From positions 15,244,245 to 15,308,244 of the forward strand of contig JAJEKV010000001.1 in the NCBI GenBank assembly GCA_021234155.1: a stretch of DNA of 64,000 nucleotides. Direction: 5' to 3'. This document shows positions 13,129 through 26,626 of the stretch, one piece after another. Source of the DNA: Isoetes taiwanensis (Eukaryota; Streptophyta; Lycopodiopsida; Isoetales; Isoetaceae). Each line of letters begins with the position of its first letter. Position 1 is the first letter of the stretch. Below the pieces are notes generated by a model. It was not told where the DNA came from. It saw only the letters and a list, made by a program, of their open reading frames with translations, and ran no database searches. Position numbers and translations under genes: made by a program.

Positions 13129-14296
13129 GGGGCATGTGAGTATTTCTATAAAAACCTTATGATCAACCTAGACATGTAAATATTTAGATGACACGTTCTA
13201 ATACTTGTACGACCTTCTCATATATAAGAATCACATAGCTATAGTGACAGTTGATAGTATATTTATTGGTTTTGGTACTACTTGAATGAATAATGTATGG
13301 CTATGCTGATATATATGGTCTCATGGATCTTGCTCTTGAATGTTTCATGAAAGTTATACCTTTACATCTGAAATATATATACATGACGCTATTATCACAT
13401 GAGACTGGCATGTGCTTGTATGATTCTTGTATGATGATGTTGTGAGCTAGCATTGTTAAGATTTAATAAACACATCACATAATTTCATGGTTATGCACAT
13501 GGATATGCTGGTTCTGGCTATGTCACGGATATGCTATGCTATCATGAAAAATGATGATGATTCTTACATATAGGACATGTGTTGACGGTGCATATTCTCT
13601 AGGGCCAACGTCCATTTGTGGTGGCTTGAACTCATAGTTATTTCCTGTTCTTGACGTGGGGCGTCGTCACACCCTGATGATTCATCGTGCTACATGGCTT
13701 GGAAGTGTTCCCCCTATCAATCGACATAGAATAGGAGGGTGTGTACACGTGAGGCTCACCCCACCCATATCTGCTGCAAGGCCTAATCAGCCCAGGTGGC
13801 CTTCATAGAACCGAAGTTTGCACTGCATGCTTATGGTTATCTCATGGCTTTCACAAGTTATTTCATGGTTGTCTCATTATTATCTCATGGTTATCTCATC
13901 GTCTGGTTATGACATCATGTAGAGGTTATTTTGATGCATTGATAAAGCTTTGTATTGTGTTCTCATAATGCAATCGTCGTCTCTTGCTAGCACAATTTTG
14001 GTATGGAGTATTTACAAATTATAGGTTTTGCACAATGAGACTCTTGTCATAAGTTGTTGTATATGAGAATGGACCTCACGATTGTATTGCTATAGGCATG
14101 ATGGTTGTGTATCATATCTTGAGCATTTATTAGCACCCTTAAACCCCCACTTAGTCTTTGTGACTAACCCTATGTGTTCATGGTGTAAGCAGATATACAT
14201 GAGACTTGGATGATAGTGTTTGAGTGCCACAATTGAGTAAGAAGACTAAGGGATATTTGTAAGCCTAGCAAGGCCTTTGGAATGTGGAGTCGTGCT
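13128..14296. other. Non-coding AT-rich stretch
   Basis: There is no open frame of useful length. TCTCATGGTTATCTCATGG-like phrases recur around 13840-13910 as a loose short repeat. I see no other feature. Confidence 0.5.
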
Positions 14297-17200
14297 TTAA
14301 GTAGTATATACATTTTATGTGATATATACCTTTAGTGGACTATCATTTGTGTAAAGGTTTAAGTCATTAAAAGAAAATTCCTACTTTTGCAATGCTTTAT
14401 AAAACGTTTTTTTTTTTTTGCATTAAATTAATATTATAATATAACTTTAAAACGATGTTTCAAATTAATAATGTATTGCGTTGCAATTGATGGGTCAAGT
14501 GAAATATGAATTTTTTACTAATTTCTCAAGTGTTTCAAAAACGGTACTACTCTTAGAAATACTTAAAAGGCCTTAAAATTAAAAGAATGTCAAAAGAACA
14601 AAACATAAAACTTTGAAATGCATTACATTTTTTATATGCATTTCAATTAACTGAATATGAAATTTTTACTAATTTGTCAAGTGTTTCAAAAATACTCTTA
14701 GAAATACTTAAAAAGTCTTAGAATTAAAAGAAAATCAAAAGAACAAAACATAAAACATGTTGCGCAAAACATATCGCATGATGCAAATTTTCATAAGACT
14801 GTTATATATAAATGAAACAGAAGTATAAAATGTTACAAAGCTATCAGCAGGGAAGTTTGTTCAGAAGACAGTTATAAAGCTATCAGCGGGCATAGCTGCT
14901 GCAGCACCACTTCCATCATAATCATCATAAAAATAGAAATCGCGTCGCTGGTTTGTCCTGGCGTGCAATCTTATTGTGCCACGTGGCAGGTCCCTACAAC
15001 TCGGAATAGAAGTAGGGTTCGTCCATTCCGCATGACGATTAAGCGCGGGTTTTTGTTTAGGGTTTTGTTAGGGATACGACCACGACCCACAACGCCACAT
15101 TTCCTCCGGCTTCTCGCCGAGTTCTTGGCTTCTCGGCTAGGAGTTCTGACCACGGCCGCGTTTTCGTCCGACTTCTCATCGAGTTCGTGGCTTCTAAGCT
15201 AGGGATTCTGATCCACGACCGCCCGCGTTTCTTTCAGCTTCTCATCGAGTTCTTGGCTTCTCACCTCGATTTTTGGCTTCAAAGATCTTTGTCGGACTTA
15301 AGGAGCTTCAAAGATCTTCACCAAATTCTTGTCTGCAAGTCACATTACGAACTTTCGGTTTCGGTTCTTAGCTTTTCAAAGCGCCTTGTATTCTTCCCAG
15401 GCAAAGCTCCAAAGATCTCTTTATTTTTGCAGGTAGAGCTCCAAAGATTTCACAGTCAGAGCTTCCCTATTTCACAGATCTTCTATTTCTATTTAGACCT
15501 TCCCTATTTGCTTCTTGATTTTGGGTAGATCTTCTAAAGCTCCCCCATTTCTATTTTTTAGGGAATGGAGGTTGGTCCTCCATTCAGTTTTTGCGAGTGA
15601 CGGCTCAGCGGCTTGCGGTCAGCGGGACCCCACAAAGAAAAAGAATAGAGTCCCAAACTCCATTCCCTATATATAATTTTGATTTCCAAGAATGCCATCA
15701 TTTTCAATATTGTGTATTAGATCTTGATATCACCTTCTACTCCATATCATCCAAGAATAGGAGTTGCTCAATTGCCTACAAAATATATATATATGAAATT
15801 TAATGATACAAACTTCAAGATAATTTTGAAAAAGCTAAGAAACTTGTACATTTTGATCATTCTCCTCTATTGGCCATATTCCATGTTTGGCTAAATGCTT
15901 TTGCACCTCGACAAAGTTGAGGGAACCCAAAAGTTTTTCGTCTTTTGCAAATGGAGCTCGATCGTACATTGAAAATTGTAAGAAATTAAGTAACTGTAAG
16001 CACATAAAGTGAGTGACGACAATTAATATTTAGGACATACAAATCTAGTTCGAAACGTGATCATTCCTCCGCTTCCACCTTTAGAGCCCTTTCCATCCCC
16101 TTGTCTGTAAAGGGGAAAAAACTTTATAAAGTACTGGACTAAAAATTTAAAATCAAAGCATGCTCACTATGTGCATAACATTGTTATAAAAATTCTGTAT
16201 ATACATTTTATGTGCTATATACCGGACTATCATTTGTGTTAAGGTTTAAGTCACTAAAAGAAAATCCCTACCTTTGCGACGCTTTATAAATTTTTTTTTG
16301 CATTAAATTAATATTATAATATAACTTTAAAATGATGTTTCAAATTAATAATGTATTGCGTTGCAATTGATGGGTCAAGTGAAACGCATTACAAATTTGA
16401 AAAATGCGTTTCAAATGTGTAATGCGTCGCAACTTTGAAAAATGTTACATTTTTTATATGCATTTCAATCAACTGAATATGAAATTTTTACTAATTTGTC
16501 AAGTGTTTCAAAAATGGTACTACTCTTAAAAATACTTAAAAGGTCTTAGAATTAAAAGAATGTCAAAAGAACAAAACGTAAAACTTTGAAATGCATTACA
16601 TTTTTTATATGCATTTCAATTAACTGAATATGAAATTTTTACTAATTTGTCAAGTGTTTCAAAAATGGTACTACTCTTAGGAATACTGAAAAGGTCTTAC
16701 AATTAAAAGAATGTCAAAAGAACAAAACATAAAACACGTTGCGCAAAACATGGTTGCATAGTATATAAATTTTTATGAAGGCTTTTATATATAAATGAAA
16801 CATAAGTATAAAATGTTACAAAGCTATCGAGGAGGGAAGTTTGTTGGAAAGGAAGGTTATAAAGCTATCGCACGAGGCATAGGCATCTTGACGCCACAAA
16901 TCATTTGGTTTGTCTGGCGTGCAATCTTATTGCGCATGCGTGGCGGAATCCCTACAACCCAAAATGGAAGTAGGGTTCGTCCATTCTTATGACTAGCGAC
17001 CCGGTTTTTGTTTAGGGTTTTCGTTAGGGAAAGAAAGGACCCGACCCACGGCCCGTCGCATTTCGTCGGCTTCTCGCCGAGTTCTTGGCTTTTGCTAAGT
17101 TCTGACCACGACCACCGCATTTTCGTTGAGTTCTTGGCTTCGGCTATGGATTTCTGACCACAAGGAAGGGTCCGACTTCTCAGAGTTCTTGACTTCTCGG

Positions 17201-17960
17201 AAGGGGTTGACCACAATAGAATTTCTTCGACTTCTCATCGGAGTTCTTGGCTTTTAAGCTCAATTTTTGCTTCAAAGATCTTAGGGGCGGACTTAAGGAG
17301 CTTCAAAGATCTTCACCCGATTTCTTTATGGCAAATGCATTACGAACTTCAATTTCGGTTCTTAAAAGAGCCTTGTATTCGGGCAAAGCTTCAAATATCT
17401 CTTTATTTTTGCAAAAAAGAGCTCAAAGATTTTCGGTCGAGGCTTCCCTATTTCCACGGATCTTCTATTTCTATTTGAGATAGACCTTCCTCATTTGCTT
17501 CCCTATCAGAGCAAAGATCTTCCAAGCTCCCCATTTTCTAATTTGTAGGGGAATGAAGGTTGGTCTTCCATTTTGAAGAACTCCAAGAAAACCGTTTGCG
17601 GTGATCCGCATGGCTAGCGCCCGGTCCACGGGACCCACACGCAAATGGAGTCCCAACCTCCATTCCCCTATATATAATATTGATTTCCAAGAATGCCATC
17701 ATTTCCAATATTGTGTATTGGATCTTCAGTATCACCTTCTACTTCCATATCATCCAAGAATAGGAGTTGCTCAACTGCCTACAAAATATATATACATGAA
17801 ATTTAATGATATAAACTTCAAGATACTCTTGAAAAGCTAAGAAACTTGTACATTTTGATCATTCTCCTCTGTTGGCCATATTCCATGTCTGGCTAAATGC
17901 GAAAAATTTAAAATCAAAGCATGCTCACCATGTGCATAACATTGTTCTGAAAATTATTTG
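14297..17960. repeat. Direct duplication with a unit of about 1.8-1.9 kb
   Basis: Copy 1 runs from about 14297 to 16193 and copy 2 from 16194 to 17960. Both begin TATATACATTTTATGTG and contain, in the same order: CATTAAATTAATATTATAATATAAC; a TGTTTCAAAAAT...ACTACTCTTAG block; GGCGTGCAATCTTATTG; GTAGGGTTCGTCCATTC; a block of CTTCTCGCCGAGTTCTTGGCTT-type short repeats; CCTATATATAAT followed by TTGATTTCCAAGAATGCCATC; and AAGCTAAGAAACTTGTACAT. Copy 2 carries an extra internal repeat of the TGTTTCAAAAATGGTACTAC block. Neither copy has a conserved long frame, so I treat it as non-coding duplicated DNA, perhaps the long terminal repeats or body of an unclassified element. Confidence 0.8.
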
Positions 17961-20560
17961 TCCTTCCCCCCCTCTTCTTACGCCTGCATGCGATAGATAC
18001 GCTAAGGATAATCTTCTAATTGGGGAGGACATTTGTCATGCTTTTATTAACAATCCACTAGTGGATTGTAAAGATTAAAGTATTTGTCAAGATTGTTCGA
18101 CTCATGTATATAAACTTGCCATTATCTCATCAAAGTTTTGATGAGACCTTGGGGTTACGTAAAGGGGCTAAGGTGGCAGGGCCATCATAACAACATTGAA
18201 CTTTATTCGATATTTTACGAAACTTCACGACTTACAAAAACGTGAAGGTGGCATACTAAAATTGGTATGCAATGATTTTTGTGCAAACAACAATTGGTAC
18301 GCAGATAATTAATTGAATCAAACAAGAGAAAATAATTCACTTCTATGCTTTCGTTGACGCCATACCCGATGCTTGAAATTTGCAAGGATGGAGGCATCAA
18401 CTAGTATATAATGTCATTGGGCAACCTGCAGCAATTCCTAAAGCTCATCGACTTCTTGTTTGGGCAGTCTTCATGATGCGCTTGTTTGGCAAGGCTCCTC
18501 CTCTTCCTCGATTAAAGTTAGAACCATTGCAGCCAATATGAGAAAAATATCAATTTTCTTTCATAGCAAGTCTTTGAGATTTGCTAATTTAATCAATCGT
18601 AAATTAGGGCAAAATGAGATCTCCAATGGACCTAAAAAGTCCGGCAGATAAGAAGCCTTAAACGAGAGACTCACGATCACATAAAAACATAGAAAAGTTT
18701 TTTACCACCGGATAAGAACCGGGCAAAAATTATAGTCGTTCAATCATTAGATATAGCCATCCAATCATTAGATATACCTAGAATATACTACAAGATGCCA
18801 AAATCTACCCTCTCCCTAGCGAATTGCCTTTAAGTTTTGACCCTCATGTACATGGATGGATGGATGGATGGATGGATGGATGGATGGATGGACGGATGGA
18901 TGGACGGACATACTATCATGAGCCTACTTGAAGTCATGAAAATGAAGGAATGAGGCATGAGATCCTTTTGTAAATATCTAGAAAATAAGGAAGATATACC
19001 CATGTCGCAATACTATCTCAAAAGTGTATAAAGAACCCCACACAAAAATCCATATCCTATGAATCTTCCCCGACAGACTTTCCAACCGCAAGACATCTAT
19101 TTGGCTTCTATTTCAACCGAGAAAACATGGGTACAATATTATAGATAGATAGTACTTTTTCACTATATTATAGAAATGCATGCATATAATATACTCAAAT
19201 TTTGGCTGAGGCATTAAGTGGAGGTAAATCTGATTTAGGTTTTTTGTGACCGCATGAGCATTAGCCAAAGTAAGACTCTGCAAGTGGCATTTGCTTAAAG
19301 CAGGTCTACTTCAAATGTGCTATGGTGCTAATAATAGTAAATAGAACCTATGATCTATTAGCTATAGTTCAACTGACCTACCAGCTATCCTATTTGTATA
19401 AGAATTAAGGAAAGTTTGGCATCGATCATGTATATGTCTTTAGTTTTTTCTATCGTCTAGTATCTAGTGGGAAAATCTAGATGTCAAATGCATCTCCAAT
19501 ATTTGACATAAGAAAAAAATTGAAAAAATAGGATTTTTCATCAATAAACTGCTCCTAATCCACATCCAAAATTCAGAATTTTCAACTTTTTCTATACTTA
19601 TCAGAGCAAAGCGCAAAGTCACATGCGTCGCCCTTCTCCTTCAAATACATTGCAAATTCCAATCTCTAAGAAAAACAAGGCATGCATCATAAGTTACGCT
19701 CCTATGCCCATCCTCACAATTTGGCTTTTCACATTCATTGTTCCTTGGCACAAAAATGCAAGGGCATAATACATGTGCTTCTGCATAAAATCCAGCATGT
19801 TACCTTAGATTTGTTTTTTTTCACGACGCATCTTCAGCTAAAATGATAGCAAACCATCTAACTGTTGCTTAGCAATACTTAATTTCTGCTTATACATTCT
19901 TCTCGATCAAGCTCCATCTGCAGACATTTCGAGAAAACCTATGCCTCTGCACTATTTACTATTCGCACATTCAGATGCTCATGAATTAAGAAAACGTCAG
20001 AGTGGAGTGCAACAGATATTGTATGCTGCCATAACAACATATGTTGGCATAACATAAAAGCTCACCATGCCTTCATTTGCAACCAGTCGTTATGCCAAAA
20101 TGATGGCATTTAATCGTTCCACACTTCCCTGAAATGGGCTTATGTCAAACATTAAACTTTGCATAACTTACACACAAGCTTGTCTCAACTCAAACTATTG
20201 TTTCCACACTTACACCTGGCAAGAAGGAGATGGAGATCAAAGATGGGCTAAGACCTACACACTATTTGTAAGAGCATGCCTTTTTGCTATAAATTCCCAG
20301 ATCGAAGCCTTTGGAAGCAAAGCTTACATAAGGCATTTCTAGGTATGAAAGCATCTTGTTTTTGAGACAATCTCCAGAGTTTGACTGTGATAACTCTGTT
20401 CCTTTAAAAGATCATACCTAACTGCCCTTCTCCACTTGCAAATTCCTGCGGGAAACAAGTTAAAGCAGGTAACAAAGAATATTCGGGCTTATACTAGTAT
20501 GTATCCTTAAAGGATTCCCACCACGGGCCGGGGCAACCCGAAAACACGGTGCGTTTTTTT
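17961..20560. other. Non-coding stretch upstream of the sirtuin gene
   Basis: I found no supported gene. It contains a short tetranucleotide microsatellite near 18855-18908. The last 50 bases, about 20510-20560, turn GC-rich (CACGGGCCGGGGCAACCCG) just before the sirtuin start, as a 5' leader or promoter-proximal region might. Confidence 0.5.
18853..18908. repeat. Tetranucleotide microsatellite (ATGG)n
   Basis: About 14 tandem ATGG/GGAC units with two substitutions (GGACGG) near the right end. Confidence 0.95.
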
Positions 20561-20630
20561 CCCAAGGTTGAATTTGGCAGCGTATTTCACACGTCATCAA
20601 AACGTAGGGCATACGTGGCAGTGGAGCAAC

Positions 20631-21919
20631 ATGGACGGATCTGCTCTAACAGAGGCCGCTCGGCTCATCGCCAATGCATCCTCCGTCGTGGCTTTCACTG
20701 GTGCAGGCATATCTGTTGAATCGGGTTTTTTCCTTTACCCCAAATCCGTGATATAGAATCAAACAACTAAGTGCTCAAAACCTCCAATTCTATCTGTATT
20801 TCTTACTAACATCTATAAATCTTTTGAATTTTCAAGGGATTCCTGACTTCCGTAGTCCTGGTGGATTATGGTCCCGGTTCGACCCTTCGATCTATTGTTC
20901 CTATAATGTGTTTTTAGAGAGGTAATATTTTTACAATTTAGTTTTTTATTGTGGTTATGTTGATTCGAGACATGTTTTAGTCCAGGCCAGAGTTGTTCTG
21001 GGAAATGGCATTAGAGATGCATGAAAGCATGGGTAATGCAAAGCCAAATGCCGCCCATTACGCACTTGCTGAGCTAGAACGACTAGGAAGGCTGTCCTGT
21101 GTCATTACTCAAAATGTTGACAACCTCCACCAGGTTTGTACCATCATAATTTACATATTTTTTATGATCTAGATTTGTTGAGATTTATGATGTTTCATTT
21201 GAACATGAGGCAGATGGCTGGTTCAAAAGTCATTTATGAACTTCATGGTAATTCAGCAACCACAACATGCATGAGCTGCAAAGCAAGGTCAGAGGCCATG
21301 GATGTCGTGCAGAAGTTGAAATCTGAACCAGTATGTCATTCTTGCGAAGCAGCTTGTGGTTATATGTATACCTTATTATTGAATATGTCAGTTACTGAAG
21401 TCTCTTCAGGAACATAGAAATTGTATTTGAATTTTCTTGTAGTTAAAGGAGCACAGGGCAGCTTATACATTATAGATTTTCTTGTTCTTAGCATTAGGCT
21501 TCATGGTTCTGTAGATGGATAAAGTTCCAAGGTGTTCCATTTGCAAAGGCGTCCTGAAGATGGATGCAGTGCTTTTTGGAGAAGCTTTACCAAAAGGTGT
21601 AATGGATGGCGCCATCCAGGCTGTCATGGGAGCTGATGTTCTTCTTGTAGTTGGCACATCACTCATGGTTATATCCCTACCTTTCTCATTTCTTCCATTT
21701 TTAATATTTCATTGAGCTTCATGGATTGAAATGCTGTGTCAGGTGTCCCCTGCTAATTATCTGGTCGATGTCTGTCGTATCCACAAGGGTAAAGTTATTA
21801 TATGTGATCCTAATTTGAGTATTTCTGGCGCTGCTGATTTGATGCTTCATGGGAAGGCAGGTGATATTCTGCCCCAGCTAGTTCAGATCTATAAGCATTC
21901 CTGGTTAAATAGAGCTTGA
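20631..21919 (+). CDS. Sir2-family NAD-dependent deacylase (sirtuin), six exons
   Basis: Six exons join in phase: 20631-20724, 20837-20921, 20986-21133, 21214-21330, 21515-21667 and 21743-21919, giving 257 residues. All introns are GT-AG. The core motifs of the family are present in order: GAGISVESGIPDFRSPGG (NAD-binding loop, about residues 24-41), TQNVDNLHQ (about 100-108), YELHGN with the catalytic His (about 116-121), a CxxC pair (CMSC, then CSIC in the next exon) for structural zinc, VLFGE, and GTSLMVSP. Sirtuins remove acyl groups from lysine using NAD. The protein is little more than the catalytic core, and the spacing between the zinc pairs resembles the compact bacterial/archaeal-type enzymes rather than plant SRT1 or SRT2; that class assignment is inference. 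An in-frame ATG at 20568 would add 21 residues, so the start is uncertain. Near the C-terminus the usual I-I-N adenine-binding motif reads IICDPN. Confidence 0.9.
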
Positions 21920-22552
21920 TCATATTGACGTGTTGCTAATTTGTGTAAGTGTTATAAGGATAATGCTTATGCCTCCCAAGCAGCATCATTAGTGTGGCCC
22001 CTTATAAATGAAATTTTTAAATGACAATAAGGTGAATATTGACATATCAGATGTACCTCAATGTTGTGTTGACAATATTGAGTAATATTAAGTATATTCT
22101 AATGTGAAGCATGGTGCAAAGAAACACGTAGAATGGCAATATGGACCTAGCAGATTCACACTTACATAAGCTAATTGGGAGGGCATTGTGGCAGGACCAT
22201 CGAGCAATGTGTGTGCCTTAGATTTGCTTGTGTTATTTCTTCTATGCTTAAAGCATTTGGAAGTTGAGCTTTTGCAGTTTTACATACCACTTGAACTTGA
22301 GCAAGGTGAAGTATATCAAGCCTGAATGGTAAGGTTCAAGCATGCCTTGGTACGTTTTTGTTTAGGGTCATGTGTTTGGTATGTTAACATTTCTTAAAGA
22401 CGATGTGGCATTGTGCAACGTGTATACTAATATATGAGGTGCAGGTAGTTTGTGTTAGCACCTATGGTGGCTTTGAACTTTGAAAATGTAGTCATGAACT
22501 ATATATTTGCAAGGCCATGAAGATCCATTACGCTTAAAGATGATGATTTGAT

Positions 22553-22880
22553 GCAAAAATACACATATATACAAATCAACATTAGAGAGCACCATATGAA
22601 GACTTGGAAAACTATCGAAATATCTTGGGAAAATCATTAAAAAGCCTCTTACTTTTGGCATCAAATACATACGCACATAGAAATCAACATTAGAGTGCAC
22701 CATATGAAGACTTGGAAAACTAATGAAGTATCTTGGGAAGATCATTAAAATGCCTCTACTTTTGGCTACCCTTCAAAGGAAGTGAAGACTTGGAAAACTA
22801 ATGAAATATCTTGGGAAGGTCATTAAAATGCCTCTACTTTTGGCTACCCTTCAAAGGAAGGGCGTTTTGGTAAGCAAAGG
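22553..22880. repeat. Three-copy direct repeat of about 100-130 bp
   Basis: Each unit includes GAAGACTTGGAAAACTA, then TATCTTGGGAA, ATCATTAAAA and CCTCTACTTTTGGC. Units start near 22553, 22680 and 22781. The second and third also share TACCCTTCAAAGGAAG. The first two additionally share AAATCAACATTAGAG upstream. Confidence 0.85.
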
Positions 22881-25509
22881 GGGGAACATGGCGGCGGCGT
22901 AGTTTTTGTGGTTCATCTAATTCATAAGTCGTCTTTCACAAATAAGCTGCTCAAACCCTGCAAAACATACGGTTTCACATACTATATATGACCGAAATCA
23001 TAGTCCACACCATGCGATAGGACCTCCCACAATACCAAACTCAAACATTGGAAGTTTATAGATTAACATAATATCTTTTCAATAAAATAATGTTCACTTA
23101 AACCAAAGTTAAAGTTGAAAAGTTAGGCTATACTCTTTTGAGTTTTTTTTAGAAACCACTTAAAACACTATTAACTTAAAGATTACAACTCCGTTTCATA
23201 TGTTTTTACTATCATTCAAAAGATCTCACTCTACCTAAATGTCACTTTCTTTGATTGGCCTCATAAATGTCACTTTCTTTGATTGGCCCAAAAAATGTTA
23301 CTTTCCTTGATTGGCCCAAAAAATATTACTGCTTACTGCTCATTTAGCCAAACACCATGTTTTTAGAAGCATTTTGTTAATTTTTGCAAAATGTGGGGTC
23401 ATTTTGATAATTTTCTCAAATATCTTTACCTTCAGCCAAATGTATTCCTTTTTTATTCTTGGAGGAGGTGATAGTTTTATGGTACCATAGCAAGCATTGA
23501 AAACATTTTCTATTCAAATGTTTTTTTATAACTGCATTACAAATTTAGAAGCGGCAATGGCAAAGGAAAAAAAAAACATTTCTATAAGAAACTTCATTAA
23601 AATGGAAGGATTTCATGCTTTGATATATTGTGAGTTAAAAAGCTGAGTGATACAAAGCATCACAAGAGAAATAAGCATAGTACATGCCCGTTAGAATTGC
23701 TCATGCCCATTATAACTTAATTTCTTTGTATCATATCATTATGATTGGGTTTTTTGTATAATTCTTTAAAAGTCACAAGAAATTTATCGCAGATTTCTAT
23801 AAGTATCTCTACTTTAATAGAATTTTGATTTGCACATACCCAATAGTTCAAAGCATAAACAATATACATTCATTAACTAGAGTAAATAAAAGACCAAACA
23901 ACCCAAACTTCGACAATAATATATTTCCAAAATATATAACTTGAATGTGAGGAATGAAGCAAGGACAAAGTGCATTACCGCGCATGAGTGGCTTCATATC
24001 AGAGTTAATGGTTTCTTTGGGAATGGTTGGTAATCGAAACTACTCCTTTACTTCAAAAATAATTATTACCGTAATAGAAGCAATTGGAATAATCTATATC
24101 TGTTCCCTTTATGTGGATCATATCATCACATTACCTACATAAAAATTATTACCAACAAATAGCATTTCAGTTAATCTAATAGTAAAATCTATTCCTAATT
24201 AGAAATCGAAGATTGAACAGTTTTTAAAACTTTACACAAGATTTATGCATATAATTATGCTATATATTACTGTTTCAAGCTTTCCATATGTAGCACAATA
24301 ACATGGGGTTCCAAGGGGATTTGATATGGATGTAAAAGTGATAATTTCGAAAATTATAGACCAAATCCCTAAATCAAAGGAATGTGTTATCACTGGCTAT
24401 ATTGGTCAAAGTAGTCTTATCAGGATATTGAGTTGTTTTGGTAGAAGTTCGAGCCCTCGTATTTCATATTTTAAAATCTTAGGCGAAGCCGTATAGAGGC
24501 TGCTATGACTTCATGTCTCTGTATTATGCCTGCTTTACCTTTTACATGTCAAAAACTTGAGCATTGCCTCTTTTCTTGTTCAGAAGTTCAACCATCATGG
24601 TTCTAGCTGCAAGGTTTATTTCACAGCACACTGGATAGCCAATCTATTCTCTTGACATCCTACTTAGGTGCACGGGCCATAACTAAGCAAAAGGCATTTC
24701 ATCTAGGGTTTGGTTGGCTGCCATGCTCAATTTCGGAGCATCGTAGGTTGCACATTTATTAAAACATCTATTCATCTGTTCATAGTGTATTGTTGTAGCC
24801 TAGTCTAAGATACTGATGGCTTCTAAGTCTTCCTCCTTCATGCAAGAAGTGAAGGACCATATTTGGATTCAATATCCTCAAATTAATTCTTACTATTAGT
24901 CTCCTATGCTGGAGTAAGTACATAATGTTTCAAGCTCATATTTCGGAAGAGATGAGATATGTACCTCTTGTAATGTTTATTTTTTAATGATATAACGTTT
25001 TTCCTCCTTCAAAAAATAAAAACCAAGCGGCATTTTGATAATATACCAAAAACCTAGGGACATTCAAGTAAATTGCTCTAAAATAAATAGCATAAAAAAT
25101 TGAAAGCAAAATTATTATGGCATAAATGAACAGAAGAATAAGTCATTATGAGTTTCTATTGATAACTAAATAATGACAGACTAACGAAGCAAGCTTGCTC
25201 AAATTTCAAGGAGCGTTCGTCTAACCTCGTTTGATGGGTAGTCAGATACAAGAGAATATTAAGGAATGAATCTTCATGGAGTATTGAGTATTGAGAAAAT
25301 CTATAGAATCTTCAAAAAATCTTAGATAATCTGAGGTGAATCTCAAGGAATCTTGCATAATCTTTCAATTTTCTTGAAATGTAAGGGAATCTTGAGATAA
25401 TCTCAATAAAGACTGCCAGATTTTAAGGGAATCTTTAGAGAATTTCAAAGCTGATTCCTAAGCCATGAATGGACTAGATGGAGCAAGTCTTCTAGCCAAA
25501 CTTTGAGTT

Positions 25510-25640
25510 TTCTTTAACACCTGGTTGCCTTTCACATTGGGCCTCTTTTGCACCATTCTGCAAAGACATATTCAAGGTGGCCTTGGTTGCCTTTCACATT
25601 GGGCCTATTCTGCAAAGACATATTCAAGGTGGCCTTGACA
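25510..25640. repeat. Two-copy direct repeat of about 60 bp
   Basis: GGTTGCCTTTCACATTGGGCCT followed by ATTCTGCAAAGACATATTCAAGGTGGCCTTG occurs twice. The first copy carries a small insertion (CTTTTGCACC), otherwise they are near identical. Confidence 0.85.
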
Positions 25641-26626
25641 ACCGTGATATATTTCTTGTATGTTTACAATAATTCTATACAATCATGTTTGTTCCTTGCA
25701 ATATTATATAATCATGTTTGATCCTTGCAATCTTTAAGTAGAGAAATGGTGTGCTATCGAATTTCCTCAAATGCCAACTACACTATCTCAGCAAGCGTTC
25801 TCTTCTATATGTAGCCAACATAAGTGGGTACTACTAACAGCCAACTACATAGTTCTCTCTTCTATTATGTAGCTTCGGATATGGTACTACTAACAGCAAA
25901 TACATACTTCTGTTTCTGCCAGCAAAATGCTTGGAAGTGGATAGCTCTTTTTTCTGCTTATTATATATGTATGACTGACTTATGGGAAGGTGGAGCACTG
26001 GAAAAGGTACATCAGAAATGGTTTTGAGGAAAACACTCATGTTGCATAAGACTTTGAAAGCTTCAAAAATGAGCTGCATCAATAAAAATGCTGTTGCCAC
26101 ACTCCAAAATCACACCATACCCCTCAAATTCATAATAGGCACCACTATGGAGTACATCCTAACTATTGCCCCCTTCACTTTTCTGGCAAACGCATCTTGA
26201 ATAACTGCCTTTGGCCTCAAATTTCGAGACATCTCCATAAACTTCTTTAAACAATGTTACAATGATCAATGTCGTTAATCATGTTACTTCGCAACCTTGA
26301 TGAAAACAATTCCTGCCATTCTGTAGGCCCCAAAACGAATAATGACAGAGATGAAGCTATATGAACTGCTTGTGAATCTCAGCATCAAGCTGCAGCCAGC
26401 ATTTTCATTGAACAACTAACACCATGCATGCAAAAGAATCGCATGTAGGAAAAGTATAAAAGCCGTCAATTTACATATAATGAACTGTCATAATCAAATA
26501 CTTTTGTAAGCACCTCCACTTTCCAAAACCTGGGTTTTTGCCCTGACACTATATAATCCTTTCTAAGTCAATACACCTTTCCTTGAAATTTACAGGCCCA
26601 TTAGGGCAAGGCAATGTACAGGACAT

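Larger units (their letters stand above)
21920..26620. other. Gene-free spacer between sirtuin and NEK genes
   Basis: No supported coding sequence. It contains the tandem repeats at 22553-22880 and 25510-25640, and a dispersed repeat at about 23690-23985 that resembles 40440-40830. TATGTAGC/CAACTACAT-type phrases recur near 25775-25880. The remainder is AT-rich and featureless to me. Confidence 0.5.

Noticed and set aside
15187..15528. 113-codon open frame at 15.2-15.5 kb
   Set aside because: The duplicated copy at about 17.2-17.5 kb does not keep the frame, so it is unlikely to be coding.
21331..21417. Continuation VCHSCEAACGY after sirtuin exon 4, which looks like a second zinc CxxC
   Set aside because: It begins exactly at a consensus GTATGT splice donor. 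The next exon supplies a CSIC pair in the expected context (PRCSICKG ... VLFGE), so the extra CxxC is probably intronic coincidence.
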